A stretch of DNA of 64,000 nt from Gnetum montanum (GCA_015680685.1 MNCI01006151.1:700155-764154); one strand, 5' to 3'; shown: positions 45,051 to 57,594, numbered from the stretch's first letter. Numbers and translations are program-made. The notes: generated from the sequence alone by a model not told the origin.

Positions 45051-47600
45051 GAAAGTGGCCTACCTTAATCCAGTCGGTTACAGTATGTGTTAACATAACC
45101 ATGTGCATTGGACACGATTTTTTGTTTGAAGGGGGTCCCGAAACCTTATTTGGTATGGAGGGGTTTAGATGTTCAACCGCTTGTGAGGGTGAGGGCTTAG
45201 TTGGATTGTTGGTTCTAAAGAAAGGTCTTTTCAGCATAAAATTGTTAGGACCAACTGAGGATTGAGGATTGGAAGCCCTTGTAACATTGGGTTGTTGCAG
45301 TTGAGTGGGAAATACCCTTGGCATTGTTGGAGCGGTTGGTGGTGGAGCTACTGGCATGAGAGGTGCAGATGGGTTTGGAGGATGGTACACATGTGGAGTG
45401 TCCCTTCTAGGAGGGGAAGTCTGATAATATTCCTGAACTAGATAGTGACGTTGTGGAGTTGCGTAACCCATAGAGTCACTTGGAGGAATTGGTTGCTGCA
45501 CGTAGTAGCCATAAGGATCAGGTTGTTGGTAAGGGTATTGTTGTCTCGACGGTGGCATCCCCCATGACTATGGATATTGCAACTGCTGATGTTGCTTGAT
45601 GGGTTGTGGTGGAGTTCCACTTGGATAGTATATTAACGGTTGGTGGAACTGTCTTGGGTTACCTTGAGGATAAGGTAACCTTTGGGGTGCCTGCTGTCTA
45701 TTAAGTCTCAGGTTGAGTGCATACACCCCAAACTCTTGTAGATGTGAGATGATTGGACAACATCCCTTAGGATAGTCATATTGGTAGATCTCACATCCAC
45801 CATCATTTTCTATGTCAGAATCCACAACCTCATCGATGGTAATAATTTTTCCCTTACCCTTGTTATGTGCAGGACCTGAATCTCTCCGCTTTTTGTTGTC
45901 TTTGTCACTACTTCGTTTCACCTTAGACTCTTCTATGATTTTCAGGACAATTTCAAGTCTAGAGTCTAAGGAATCCCACAAATGATCCACCTTAGCCTAT
46001 ACTTTTATTGTTAGCTTTTGAATCGGCAAGGTTTTTCTATTCACCAACTTCTTGAGTGGTGACTCATCCTCCTCATCATAAAATCTCACTCCCTTCTTTT
46101 GAAGGGAAGGATCGCAGTTATATTCTTCTGCGCTCCCTCTTTTCCATAGCTCCCCTTCTTCTTTGGCTACTTGCTCCAACAATTGGTGAATTTCATGAGA
46201 TCTAAGTTCTGATAGTCTCCCTTGGGAATAAGTCCCAAGGGTTCTCCTAGTCTCATGTCTTAGCCCATCTACGATGTGGTGAAGTTGATCCCGCTGTGCA
46301 TAACCATGGTCTGGGCAACGATGTAACAATGCATAGTATCAGCCCATGGTAGCATCTAGGGGTTCATGATTACCCTGCTTCCATCCTTGGATCTGCTTAC
46401 GCAAGTTAGACACTCTGGAATATGTTTGATATTTATTGTTGAACAACTCTAACATCGTACTCCATCTCCTAATGGTTTTCGGTTCTAAGGACCAGTACTA
46501 ACTCTCTGCTTCCTTGATGAGTGTCCTAAGAAATAACTTTAGTTTCTACCACTTATTTTCTATGTTCTTCAAGGTGCAAGCATCATGAAATGCCTGTAAA
46601 TGATTTTTTCGATCCTTGTTATAAACGTGGGATATTGTTCATGTCTATGCACTTGATCTAGCTATCCCTTTGATGCCTTGTTGGTATTCTCACTACCTTC
46701 ATGATATCTAGCATACTCCGGGTTGCAAGTATGGTCTCATCATGATCATCTCTTTCATGACGTCTATGGTGTCTGCATTGTTCCCTACTTTCCCTTCGTT
46801 CATGCCCTTGTCCTTGCTCTCGACTCTCTCATTGAGGTCTCTCATTTTTTCTACCTCTATCCTCACCATTATGCTCTTGATGGCTATGCCTAGATGTGGA
46901 AGGAGAGGGTGAATGGTGTGATGAAGAAGAAGAAGAAGAAGAAGAACCATCGCCATGACGATGTTTCTTACCTTCTCTTCGGTTGCTACAGCCTTGATCG
47001 TGATGACAATCTAAGTGCCTGTCCTTATCATGTGTTGTTGTTCCCTCAGTGAACAGTTGGTGTTCACGGGATCAGAACCAGGGTTGTGTATCATGGATCA
47101 TAGGTTTTGATATCCCACCTCCTCACTATTGTTAGAAGGGGGAACATCATTTGATAGAGAACCCGTTATAAGTGGTTCACCATCTCCGATTTCACTTAGG
47201 ACATGCAGGACCCCTTTCCCTTCAACAATGTATGGTGGCTCTCCTACCATGAGTCCCTTATACGTTGTGTTGCTATGGGATGATAATCCCTTGTGTCAAA
47301 GTCACATATAATGTATTCAACATAGAGCTGTGTCATGCCTATTTGTGCAAGAGCATGAATAATCATGTTAGGGACTACTCGATCTGGAGGTAACACTATG
47401 TTACCTTGCAAATCTCTCCAACAAAGCTGTTCATCCTGATGGAGGATAAAACTAAAGTTCGGTATATACTCATCAGGATGAGTATATACCACTTGGTATT
47501 GTTGAGGAGTTGGTGGATTTTGGTTATGTGTTTTAGATTGCCGACTATCTTTTGTATGATCCCTAGGTGGTGAATTACTTTTGTTCGAAGAAGAAGACAT
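45051..47600 (-). pseudogene. D2 gag
   Basis: The frame starts at ATG 47,600 (MSSSSNKSNSPPRDHTKDSR), then VVYTHPDEYIPNFSFILHQD and CWRDLQGNIVLPPDR. Next comes a Ser/Arg/His-rich stretch with a long serine run encoded by TCT repeats (46,923-46,948). The gag core (45,997-46,329) has LHRCPDHGYAQRDQLHHIVD and LRSHEIHQLLEQVAKEEGEL, the Athila gag pattern. The C-terminal part (44,923-45,558) is Pro/Gln/Tyr-rich (QQYPYQQPDPYGYYVQQP). One frame change lies between the N-terminal part and 46,329. No zinc knuckle was recognised. Confidence 0.82.
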
Positions 47601-47730
47601 TGTTATGTTATTTCGATGTGCTGATTAACATTTATATAATTTTTTTTTGTTTAATTAACCCTAAGGGTTCGTTTAAGCTCCCAACGATATGGATAATTTC
47701 CTATGTTTTACTTAGTGCACAAACACTTAG

Positions 47731-47748
47731 TCCTCGGAAATGGCACCA
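47731..47748 (-). other. D2 primer-binding site
   Basis: The minus strand reads TGGTGCCATTTCCGAGGA, separated from the LTR by one base. It corresponds to the D1 site at 36,271-36,288. Confidence 0.87.
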
Positions 47749-47749
47749 A

Positions 47750-48560
47750 TGATGAGTGGCGAGGTACCCCTACACTCAACCATACAAATACAAGTGTAGC
47801 ATGCATGATCTGGCTGAACTCTGTAGACTAAGTGCCTACACGCTTCATGGAACACTTAGGATTAATCATTTGTTTTCTTCCTAGACTTGTAGTTGTCACG
47901 GTTGTATGGTTAAGTAAGTTTGAGGTATGTGATTTTTATATCTTTTCTATTTTATCTCCTATGCTAGTGAGGTGAAGGGTTGAAGAGACTAATTGACTAA
48001 CTTTAACTAACTAACTAAGTCTTAATTAACCTAGAATCAGCATCCATTCCCACTTACCATTCACACCTTGAACCAATGCAACCTTGGTTACCAAACACTA
48101 GTCGTTGTTGGGATCACCACGCGTAACGCATGTGCTCAAAGCCGTCGTACTGAGGCACTTAACTAGGAGAGAAGGGTTGAGAGAGATTTAATGAACTAAT
48201 AAAGTGATTAAATGATAAATAGTAAATAATAATAAATAAAATCCTATATATCCTATTCCATGCACTGCAAGGTTTATCCAAGAAGTTCGTCTTTATTTCC
48301 GTACACAAATATGTGTTCAGGTACAATATCTGCTCGAATAAAGATTTGTTCACTTTGGAGCTCCTACTGCAGGCACATGGAAAATATTCTATCTCTGGAG
48401 AGGTCAAAATGCTAGAGTTTCACTACGGTCTATGCTTAGGATGAGAAACAAGGGAGTGTCACCTCTTATTTATAGACTTGGCGGCACACAGCAATATCGC
48501 AGGGGATGACGTGATATCGCATACGCGATATCACGGCCCATGCGATATCACGTCCCATCA
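47750..48560 (-). repeat. D2 5' LTR
   Basis: 811 bp, left end TGATGAGTGGC, right end CCCATCA followed by the TACCT duplication. Minus-strand TATAAATA is at 48,467-48,474, with three GATATC palindromes between it and the LTR start (48,508-48,552). Retrotransposon transcription would start here and run leftward. Confidence 0.93.
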
Positions 48561-48565
48561 TACCT

Positions 48566-49560
48566 TCTTCCTAGGATCAATAATTTGTTCAATCAATTAA
48601 AAGAAGTTTTCATTGTTGCTAATGTTGATTTCAATTTAATTTATTATCAAGTTAGTATTAAAGAAAATAATATTTTGTAAAGTAATTGTTAAAATCAAAT
48701 ATGAACACTATGAAGTCTTGGTCATGTCTTTTGGACTTAACATTGCTGGAAAAATCTTCATGCATCTTATGAATAGTTCTCTAAGATACTAATTGCATCA
48801 TTTTATGAATGTTTTTATTGATGATATTTTTGTATGTTTTAATGATGAGAAAGAACATGAGAAAAACCTAAGAATAGTTCTCCATATTTTAGGAGAACAC
48901 AAGCTTTATGCTCGAAGTATTTCTTCTAGAGGAACGAAATGTAGTCTCTAGATCATGAAATATTAGGTATAGTAATAGATCCATCAAAAATTAAAGTATT
49001 AGAAGAGTTTCCTATTCTAAAAGTAATTAATGAAGTTAAAATAACTTTTAAACTAGCTACTTACTATAAAATATTTGTGAAGAATTTTTCCTTGTGTCAT
49101 CTATTAGTAAGTTTCTTAGAAAATATTGTTCTTTTTATTTAGAGTAGAGCTTGTCATAAAGCCTTTAAAGACATGAATAAGAGACTGATTTCAACTCCTG
49201 CTCTAACTTTGACTTTAGAAAAACCTAATGATATTTACACACATGCTTCTCATGAAGGTTTTTGAATGTGTTGTTTTGTAAAAAGATAAAATCTTAGTCT
49301 ATACCTCTAGATAACTCAAACCTCATGAAATTAGATATCCAATCCATGATTTAGAGTCAGGAGCTATTATGATTAAAAATAATTTAAATATATTGCAACT
49401 AAAATAATCTAGCACTTCATAAATATGAATGGTAAAAAAGAACTCATCTAGCCAATCCCATTTTGTTGGTATAAGGCTCAAATGATGATGATGATAATTA
49501 TGAGCTATCATCTTTGCTTTAAAGATATGAAGGTATTATCTAGTGAATGAATAGATTAAT
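48566..49560 (+). pseudogene. Element E: rest of reverse transcriptase and RNase H
   Basis: This continues the reading cut by D2: across the TACCT site the frame gives KNKYLLPRINNLF. VFIVANVDFNLIYYQVSIKE follows, then an MPFGL-like block (MSFGLNIAG). The catalytic box FIDDIFVCF is at about 48,810-48,840, then EHEKNLRIVLHIL. RNase H is visible as a broken QKRLISTPALTL-like connection and later blocks. Frames change several times. Confidence 0.75.
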
Positions 49561-49699
49561 CTTTGGATAGACCATTAAATCTTGAAGTATTTAATGAGTT
49601 AACCTTAGTTGAACATGAAATAGAGGAGATGGATAAATTTACTCATTAATTTTGATTTTGAAATTAATTACCTACTAGATAAAGGTAATATGATGATAG

Positions 49700-50960
49700 A
49701 CGCTTTAAGTAGGATTTTCAAGAAGATTTACAACTTAGCCATCTACCTCAACTAAAAGATGAAATAATTGCCCAAAAAGCCTCATAGCAATGATATTAAT
49801 AGAATCTTGAGAAACTTAGACTAGATGATTTGATCTTCTTAATGTATGATTTAGATGTGCTCAGATTCAAGAAGAGAATGTACTTGTTGCTCTTTGATAG
49901 AAAGTTTTGGTGAAGGTGTATCATAACAATTTTTCTATTAATTCTAAAAGGATCATCACCTAGAAGTGCAATGCTCATCCTGCTATGGAAGGATCCTAGG
50001 AGAACATAAGTAAAATTATGACCTCTTTTAAGTGGCTATGCCCAAACTCTAACCTAGACCTAAGAAATAAGTACCTTACAATCATTTCAAGTGATGGTCC
50101 CTAACTTTTTTATTCATTCTATTGGAGATAAAGGGACTTTGACCTTTAAAAACATTTATGGTTTTCTAACATGAAGAAGGATGTGGCAAACTTTGTAGTC
50201 AAATCTTAGTTTGCTAATAGATTAAAAGTGAACATCAAAGGCTTAGAAGATATCTTTTACCTCATGAGATTCCTCAATGAAATTGAGAAGTTATTAGTAT
50301 AAACTTTATCCCTAGATTATCAAATGTTCAAAGAGAAAAATATATTATTTTGGTTGTGGCTAACTGATTCACTAAATCTACTCATTTCTTGGCTATTAAG
50401 ATTTTTGCAATTTTAGAAGATTTTACTTAGTTATTCATTTTAGAGATAGTCAAACTACATGAAGGCCTTATTAAGATTGTGTTCGATAGAGATTATAAGT
50501 TTACTTTTAGATTTTAGCAAGCCTTTCAAAGTAGTTTGGATATATAAATGACTTTGAGTTCAACTCATCATCCTTAGCAAAATGGATAATTAGAGAGGAT
50601 TAATCAAATTGTAGAAGATATGTTGAAATCATGTGTTGTGAACTACTAGGAAAGTTGGAATTAGGTGTTATCTTTAGTTGAGTCTGCCTAAAACAAAAAT
50701 AGCTACTAAGCTAGTCTAAAGACTTCTCCTTATGAATTCGTATATGATAGATCTTGTATAACTTCACTATTTTGGAATTCATTGGAAGATGAATAAAATA
50801 TCAACATAGACTTAGCATAGTAGAATACCTATCACATTAAAGTTATTTAAAACATACTATAGTTAAGAATGTAAATTTTAAACATGGATCTTTAGAGTTT
50901 AGTGCAAGTGATCATGGTTTCCTAAAGATTCAACATTTAAAATAAGTAATGAGATTTGAA
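49700..50960 (+). pseudogene. Element E: integrase, heavily broken
   Basis: Recognisable pieces in order: a K-STHFLAI block (about 50,370-50,400), then TLSSTHHP followed by QNG and LERINQIVEDMLKSCVV (50,550-50,640). These match the HPQTDGQTERxNQ block containing the catalytic Glu, with a Gln codon (CAG to TAG) lost on both sides. LVESA near 50,675 corresponds to the following conserved block. Stops and frame changes are too many for a full domain map. Confidence 0.65.
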
Positions 50961-51134
50961 TGGAAGGAAAATTAGGCTCCTTTATAAATCATACTTTTCT
51001 AAATATTTGAAAGATTGGTTTGGTTGCTCATCAAATTAGTTTGCCATCATAGCTTCAAGGGGTTCATGATGTTTTTCATATGTTAATGCTTCATTAGTAT
51101 TTGTTAAATCCTAATCATGTGATTAGTTAGCAAT

Positions 51135-51320
51135 ATGTGAATATTTAACCTAATGCTAGTTATATGGAGAAAATAGAAAAAATGATAGATTTCATAGATA
51201 GAAAATTAATAAGAAAAGTTATTCCTATGGTTAAGATGTTATGGAAAAGACATGGTGTAAAGAGGCTATCTAGGAGGTTGAATAGAGCATGTACTCTTCT
51301 TACTTTGAGATATTCCAAGA
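51135..51320 (+). pseudogene. Element E: chromodomain at the end of integrase
   Basis: Directly after an integrase C-terminal LNPNHVI block, the open stretch (from 51,164) reads EKIEKMIDFIDRKLIRKVIP, MVKMLWKRHGVKRLSR. This matches the plant chromovirus chromodomain pattern (LDRK..LRNK.I..VKVLW.NHGVEEATWE), with the aromatic Trp of VKMLW kept and the second one (ATWE) lost. Chromodomains guide integration to particular chromatin. It supports assignment of E to a chromodomain-bearing plant chromovirus clade. Confidence 0.75.
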
Positions 51321-51331
51321 GGAAGATTCTT

Positions 51332-52200
51332 AAGGAGAAAGGATGTCATAAACCTAGTCTAGGAACCCCCTTTGATCCTTTTATTTTGTATATTTAACCT
51401 TGCGTGGATTTGAACCCTTGAACCCTTGATTGTTTAATTACTTATTATGTATTAGTTTTTCTATCATGTTTGGTATGGTTGCATATGATTATGAATGCTT
51501 GTGTAGCCTTTTTAATTATTTATATTTTAGTCAACTTTAAATGAACACATATTTTTATTGTTTTATAAGGTGTTAAATAATTTTTAATAATTTTCTATAT
51601 GATTTTTATCTATTATGCACTAACCTTGCTAAGTTATGTAAGAATAAGTATCATGTTTTAGGTGAATGCACTATGCACAACTATTCCAAGGAGGGAGGAG
51701 GGGTGTGGAGAAGGGGAAGATTACCTTATGAAGTTATTATTATTTTATATTTTTGGATTTGCAAGATTATATGTTCACATATATTTATATTTAGAAACAT
51801 ACATGTGCATCATTTTTATTTTGGGAACACTATCTTTACTCAACATATTATTTCTTCTTGTAGTAATCTTTCATTATCTTATGGCTACCTTTACTTAGTA
51901 GTGTGAATTCTTATAGGGACCTTTAGACATAACTATGTGATTTATAAACCTATAACTTGTAAATGGACTTGTGCCTATTATTTTATAACTTTTAGGTGGA
52001 ACATCATTTGTTGGACTCAAATAACCTAATAGTGACCTTCCTAATAAGAATTACTTTGGAAATAAAAAAAGTAATTGGTATTCCATCAACTCTTTGGTAT
52101 TTAAATATATTTTATAAATATTTTATTATTTTTTATTTTAATTTTTATAGAACAAGTAGGATTTATGATCCTTTATAAGTTTCTCCATTCTAAAGCCCCA
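51332..52200 (+). mobile_element. Probable polypurine tract and start of element E 3' LTR
   Basis: AAGGAGAAAGGA (51,332-51,343) is followed by TGTCATAAACCTAG, the layout of polypurine tract plus LTR start, 25 bp after the chromodomain. The right end of the LTR could not be fixed, because the 5' LTR of E is not in the window. The stated end is only nominal. Confidence 0.45.
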
Positions 52201-54607
52201 TTATCATTCAATGTTTGATGATATATGGTAGAGCAATCAGAAGAGGTAACTATGTTTGTGCCTTAGGTGATTCATCATTCTTTGTAAGAAGTGTTTAGAT
52301 CCTTAGCATTTCAAAATTTTCATCTAGATCTAATCCTTCTTAGATTGTATTTGAATAGATGATTCATGTAACTAGATCCTTTAAACCTATTTGACTATCT
52401 ATCAACACTTTGAAGATTCATTTGTTGTAAGGTCATGAAGATATGTCAATCTCCTTTACAATTTTAGTCAACAAGTTTTTGTATTCTAAATCTTAAATGA
52501 TTAGCATATTCCAAATTATTATGCAAATTAAATTATTTTTCATTCATGATAGGTTAAGGCCCTATATATCATTGGATTTCTTCTAGTTTATGAACCTAAT
52601 TATGTTTTATCTTGTATATAATGTTTTCTAAATATTCTCTTAGCACATTATTTATCTCTATCATTCTGCTCATCTTGAAAGGATTTTTAGTATGTTTCTA
52701 AGTCTTATCATACTATTATAATGATCATAGGTTTGAAGGATTTCTAAAGCATTATTAATCTTATATCTTACCTTTACCTAACATCTCCATGAGATCAAAA
52801 AAATTATGAATTATTATGAATTCTTAATTTCTTTTGATACTCTTGCATCAACTCATATGTCAATTCTATTCCTCAATTTTTATCTTTGTCTACATTTTTT
52901 CCATCATTTTTGACATGTTTCAAAATTTTATAGAACAACGAACTTGAACCTTCAATCATGAAATATGGTAGGGTCATTGCTATGTCACAATGAGTTTATA
53001 CCTTTAAATCATGAGTTCTGGAAAAGTCATAGTAAGAACATAGGAAAACCATAATTCATGGCTTGGTCATGATAAATTTTTCTTTGAAATATAGTTTAAC
53101 TCACAAGTCATGATTCAATTAGGGATCATTTGTGATTTGTAGAAAACCCTCATTTTACTTTGAAATTTAGTTTCTTTTGTCAATTTTTCATTTTGCATGA
53201 TCTTAACTTGCATTTTTTAATTTGGATCATTTGATGTTATTTTGACTAAGCCTTGCAATGAGGAATTTGTTGTTCTTGCATTTTGGGCTATCATTTAGAT
53301 CATTCTTGCATTCTGAGTCTTACCCTCTTATTTTATCTTTATCTTATCATTCATAGTTGAATCCTTGCATTTTGGGCATAATCTGCCTTGTAATGAACAA
53401 TTACATCCTTACATTCTAAGCATAATCTTTCTTGTGGGAACATGATGACATCTTACATTATGAAAATATTTTCTTGCAATCTAGGAAAGTAAATCTCTTT
53501 GTGGGAGTGTGATGACACTCTAGCATTTTGGGATAATAAATCTTAAGGGGTATGAATTTATGCATTGAATGATTTTGAATCTACCACATTGATTATGTTA
53601 CATGTGACTATAATCTTTTGGTTGTTGTGTTGGCATTTTAATATTGTGGTTTGAACAATCATGATATTATTTAGGAGATGATGCTTGTATGAAAGGATAA
53701 CCTTGGTATACTAACATGATTTTAATGTAATATGTACTTTTCTCCTTGTACTATATGAATAACTAGTTCATGATTATTATCCTTAGATTCGAGTGAGAAA
53801 GTTTTGTATATTTTCCCTACTTAGTGCTTTTGTACTAACTTCATTTTATTTCCCATGATTTACATGTGTAAATAATGATTCAATTAATTATGAAGATGTT
53901 CCTAATGATGATAAGACCTAATTAATAATGCTAGGCTAAATTTTATTATAATTTTCTATTATAAATTTCTTCCATGTTTCATGGAGTTATGGTGAGATGT
54001 AAAAAGTTCTTTTCTAGAGTTGATATTTCTAGCACTCTTTTACTTTATTTTTTGATGTACTTTTTTATAGTAGTTTAACACTCTTTGGTAGGTGCATGTT
54101 ATTTTATTTAATTTTTCAACCAATTTTAATTATTCTTTGAAAAAAGATGAGAGTTTTAATTATGTTTCCACTATAATATTATTCTACATTTGTACAACTA
54201 TCTTATAAATTCTTGTGTATTGATTCCTAGTTCACGCAGTTTTAATGGAATATATTACTTATGAAATATATGTTTTTTCTCATAGATAATGGGTTTGGAT
54301 TTTTTTATGTTGTGCTAGTGTATATGGTAGGCATTCTTGTAACAGGATATTATCTATTGTTTTAATGTTTTAAATATTTTTTCTCTTAGCTTATTTTTAA
54401 GGATGACATTGCTTTACCTATTAATTTTCTAGCATCCTTTACGATTTTAACAATAAAAATTTTAATTTTACATTTATTTACCTTTTACCATAAGTAATGC
54501 TTCACTTGCCTAACCTTAATAAGTGGGATCTTATAGGAAGGACTCAAGATTTTCTATGTTTTGGCCTCAAAATCAAGGAACGTAAAATTAATGTAAACCT
54601 TCAATTT
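52201..54607. other. AT-rich non-coding stretch with irregular repeats
   Basis: No gene was seen. Between about 53,260 and 53,540 a CTTGCATTTTGGGC-like phrase recurs five or six times at irregular distances of roughly 50-70 bp, often near ATAATCT. From 52,930 to 53,130 there are repeats of an AATCATGA...TCAT type. Part may belong to the element E LTR. Confidence 0.4.
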
Positions 54608-54612
54608 GATAT

Positions 54613-55440
54613 TGATGAGTTGTGATTTGCCTAGCTCCGATATTGGATACCTGATAGCAAGCCCCTAGATGCATTATCATATATTCGATATCCAGGGGTA
54701 TGGGCCAACCTATAAATATAGGGCTTGAGCACATGGTTTGGGAAGAGTTTTGCATTAGTTTTTCATAGTTTTGTTAATAATGTAGCTGAACTCTTACAGT
54801 TTTATTTCGTAATCTTATAGGAATAGTCAGTGAGTGCCCACAGAGTGGATTTGAGTCAGTTGTATGGAGCCTTATTCGAGTGGCAATGTACCTAGACATA
54901 TTCTATGAATGACAATAAGATCGAGATTGATTCTTATTCATTACATTACTTTGAATTAGATTAGATTTACTTCCCATGTAATTTACTTTACTTAGTTAAT
55001 ATTTACATTTTCATGCATATTAATTAATTAGGCACATAAGTATGATCGCTTCAAGCATGCGTATGACTCTTGGTAACCCTAGCAACACTTAATGTTTGGT
55101 AAACCAATAGTGTTATATGTATTCAAGATGTGCACGAGATGTGTTAGGGTAGTTGATTATTAATTAGCAATTAGATTAGTTGAATTAATTATAAATTGAG
55201 TGTCAACCTATTGTTAATCATAGAGAAATAAAATATAAAATAATAAAAATCATATGCCTCATTCTGGACTAAATCATACATGACAAAGCTACCACTAGTT
55301 CAAGTGGGAAGATAGCGAATTATGATCAAGGCATAGCGATCTAGATGCCACAACTAGTCCCATCCACAGAATTCAACCAAATCATGTGTGAATGCTTGTG
55401 ATTCCTATGATTGAGCATAGGGGTTCCTTGTCACTCATCA
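54613..55440 (+). mobile_element. Solo LTR of family D, plus orientation by its flanks
   Basis: 828 bp from TGATGAGTTGTG to GTCACTCATCA. It is flanked by the perfect 5-bp target duplication GATAT (54,608-54,612 and 55,441-55,445). TATAAATA at 54,711-54,718, with CGATATCC-type palindromes upstream, shows transcription would run rightward, opposite to D1-D3. The right part (55,340-55,440) matches the D LTR end (GTACCCC, GCATTCACAC region) in reverse. Formed by recombination between two LTRs of a former full element. Confidence 0.92.
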
Positions 55441-55445
55441 GATAT

Positions 55446-56744
55446 GGATTTGGAGATGAGGCCTCAAACTAATATAAAATAGTATCTTTAAGTTTCAATT
55501 TAAATGTTATTTTAATGATGATATAAAATGAGGTGGAAATCAATGTTGCTTGTTGATTTTGGCATTATATTGAAAAAGCTATAGAAACTAACATTGGAAG
55601 TAACATGATAACATGGTAAGTAAATTTGGGTGTTGGATTCAAAATAATGTAGAGAAGCTAACTAAAATGCCAAATTGAAATTGAAATTAAAGAAGAACCT
55701 CCATTATTGCTTTAATCATAAGATGGAATCTATTAGCATTGCTAAAGAGTTGATGATAAGATGACTAGAACTAAAATTAACATGAAAGTGACATTGGGAA
55801 TTAATTTTAAAATTGATTACTACAGATGGGTTAGGAAAGAACCTAAAACTCAAGATAAGGTTAAAATTAACTATGGATATCAATTTCAACATTATTGTTA
55901 GAACTAATGTTGGGTTGGCTTAGAAAAAAAACCTAACATTGAAGTTAATGCAGTTATTAATTTCAATGTTTATGTTAAAAATTAATTCTATGTTGAGCTT
56001 GTAGAAAAATAGAAGAATAGATATAATACTTTTTATGTATTGTACTCTATATGAATATTGAAGAATTGAAAATTTGGTTCCAACAATGTTGATGGCATAG
56101 TGTTATGGCTATAAATGAAAAACTAATTTTAGAATTTAAAAATGATATAAAAGTTTATCTTGAGATGGAAGACTTGAGGTTGTTAAAATATCTTTTTAAA
56201 ATTCAAGTTAACCGAGTTAAAGAAAGGTTGTTGAGAAATATGGACTAAAAAATGAAAAAATAGCAAATTCTTTATTGTTCCAAAACATAAAATTATTAAG
56301 GAATGATTAAACAACACTTTTTGAAGCTTATTATTATATAAGCATTATTAGATCATTTTGATTTTTGTGAAAGTTGATATGATTTGAAATTTATCATATC
56401 TTTTATAACAAGACTCATGTAAGAGTTAAGGAAGTCTCATCAAAATGCCCTAAAATATCTACTAGGATATGCTAAATTCATCATTGATCATAAGATGTTT
56501 GTTGTTAAAAAAGATGATAAATTTCATGATTACATGGATGTTTTTTTTTCTTGAGTGAAGACCAAGATGAAAGGAATTTTATTTCAAATATCAAAAATTC
56601 TCATGGTTCAAATCCCATTTATTGAAAATCACAAAAATAAAGGATTATCTTCTTATAAGGTTAAATGTATCTTTATGAATAGATGTGTTCAACATAAATT
56701 ATGACTAAAAAATTATTTGAGAAACTAAGATTTGGTATAAATAA
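55446..56744. other. AT-rich decayed sequence, unidentified
   Basis: It contains loosely repeated words such as AACATTGAAGTTAA and TTAATTTCAA (55,560-56,000). Further right are short open pieces on the plus strand (about 56,120-56,220 and 56,420-56,620) with a coding-like feel but no recognisable motif. It is probably an old retrotransposon remnant. Confidence 0.35.
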
Positions 56745-57594
56745 TGATGAGTGGCAAGGTGCCCCTACACCTAACCATATGAATCACTAAGGCCTTTACG
56801 TATGATTCGGTCAAATTCCATGGACCTATAATTCTGTAGTGCACTAGTTCCTCTAGGAAGTGAAATGGGTATTGAGAACATTTAGTGTCTTCCCAACTAC
56901 ACTTGTGAAGCTCAAGGGTATAGTTTAAGTGTAACTGAGGTACATGATTTTTCTCATTTTATGTTTTATAAGTTTAGTTAGCTACAACAAGAATAAAAGG
57001 TAGAGTAATTTAAGATCTAATTCATTCACTGCCTAGCTAGCCTAACACAAGTACCCGTCCCACTTTCTTGGACACATCCTGAACACATATAGCATTGCTA
57101 GGCTACCAAACATTAAACGTTGCTAGGTTACCAAAAACTATATGTATGCTTGAAGTGGTCATACTTGTGTTCATTAACAATTGGAAATTAATTGCTTAAT
57201 TTAAATGCATTAAAGTAAAGTGCATGAAACTAAAGTGCATTAAAGGAAACATTAATCTATTCTTCGTGTTCCAAGGATTATCAAAAGGGTTCATTTTTAT
57301 TCCCATCACACTCTTGCACTCAAATACATTAGTGTTCACTTAGACTCTTGCAATGGGCACTCAGAAAATATTCTAACTTTGAAGAAAAAAAACTGCAAGA
57401 GCTTCCCTAGTCTATGCAAAACTATGAAAAACTATATCCAAGCCATGAGCCTAAGTGCTATATTTTTAGGCTAGCATATGCCCCGCGATATCGAATATCT
57501 GACATCACGTCCTAGGCTCTGACATTGGGTATCTAATGTTGCAGCTCTAATATTGGGTATCTAATATTGGAGCATGTTAGAAAATGACTCATCA
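56745..57594 (-). repeat. D3 3' LTR
   Basis: 850 bp from TGATGAGTGGC to ACTCATCA, followed by TACCCCCATGGCTAAATA (57,595-57,612), the same tract as next to the D1 LTR. GATATC sites are few and mutated (57,483-57,550). The TATA region is degenerate. Confidence 0.9.

Larger units (their letters stand above)
38620..48560 (-). mobile_element. D2: complete Athila-like element nested in chromovirus E
   Basis: LTRs at 38,620-39,483 and 47,750-48,560. The target duplication TACCT is at 38,615-38,619 and 48,561-48,565. It is the best preserved element in the window: from about 46,329 to 41,386 (4.9 kb) all gag-pol open pieces share one reading frame. Interruptions are stop codons, and those I located are TAG or TGA. 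By eye the LTRs differ by about 9% over the first 265 bp. It inserted inside the reverse transcriptase gene of element E, so it is younger than E. Confidence 0.95.

Noticed and set aside
46708-46956. Leucine-run ORF in D2 gag
   Set aside because: It is the shifted reading of the serine repeat; the Ser/Arg-rich frame continues the gag N-terminal frame and is more plausible.
27326-48565. D1 and D2 as parts of one larger composite element
   Set aside because: Each has its own LTR pair and its own target duplication (ATAAC and TACCT), so they are independent insertions.
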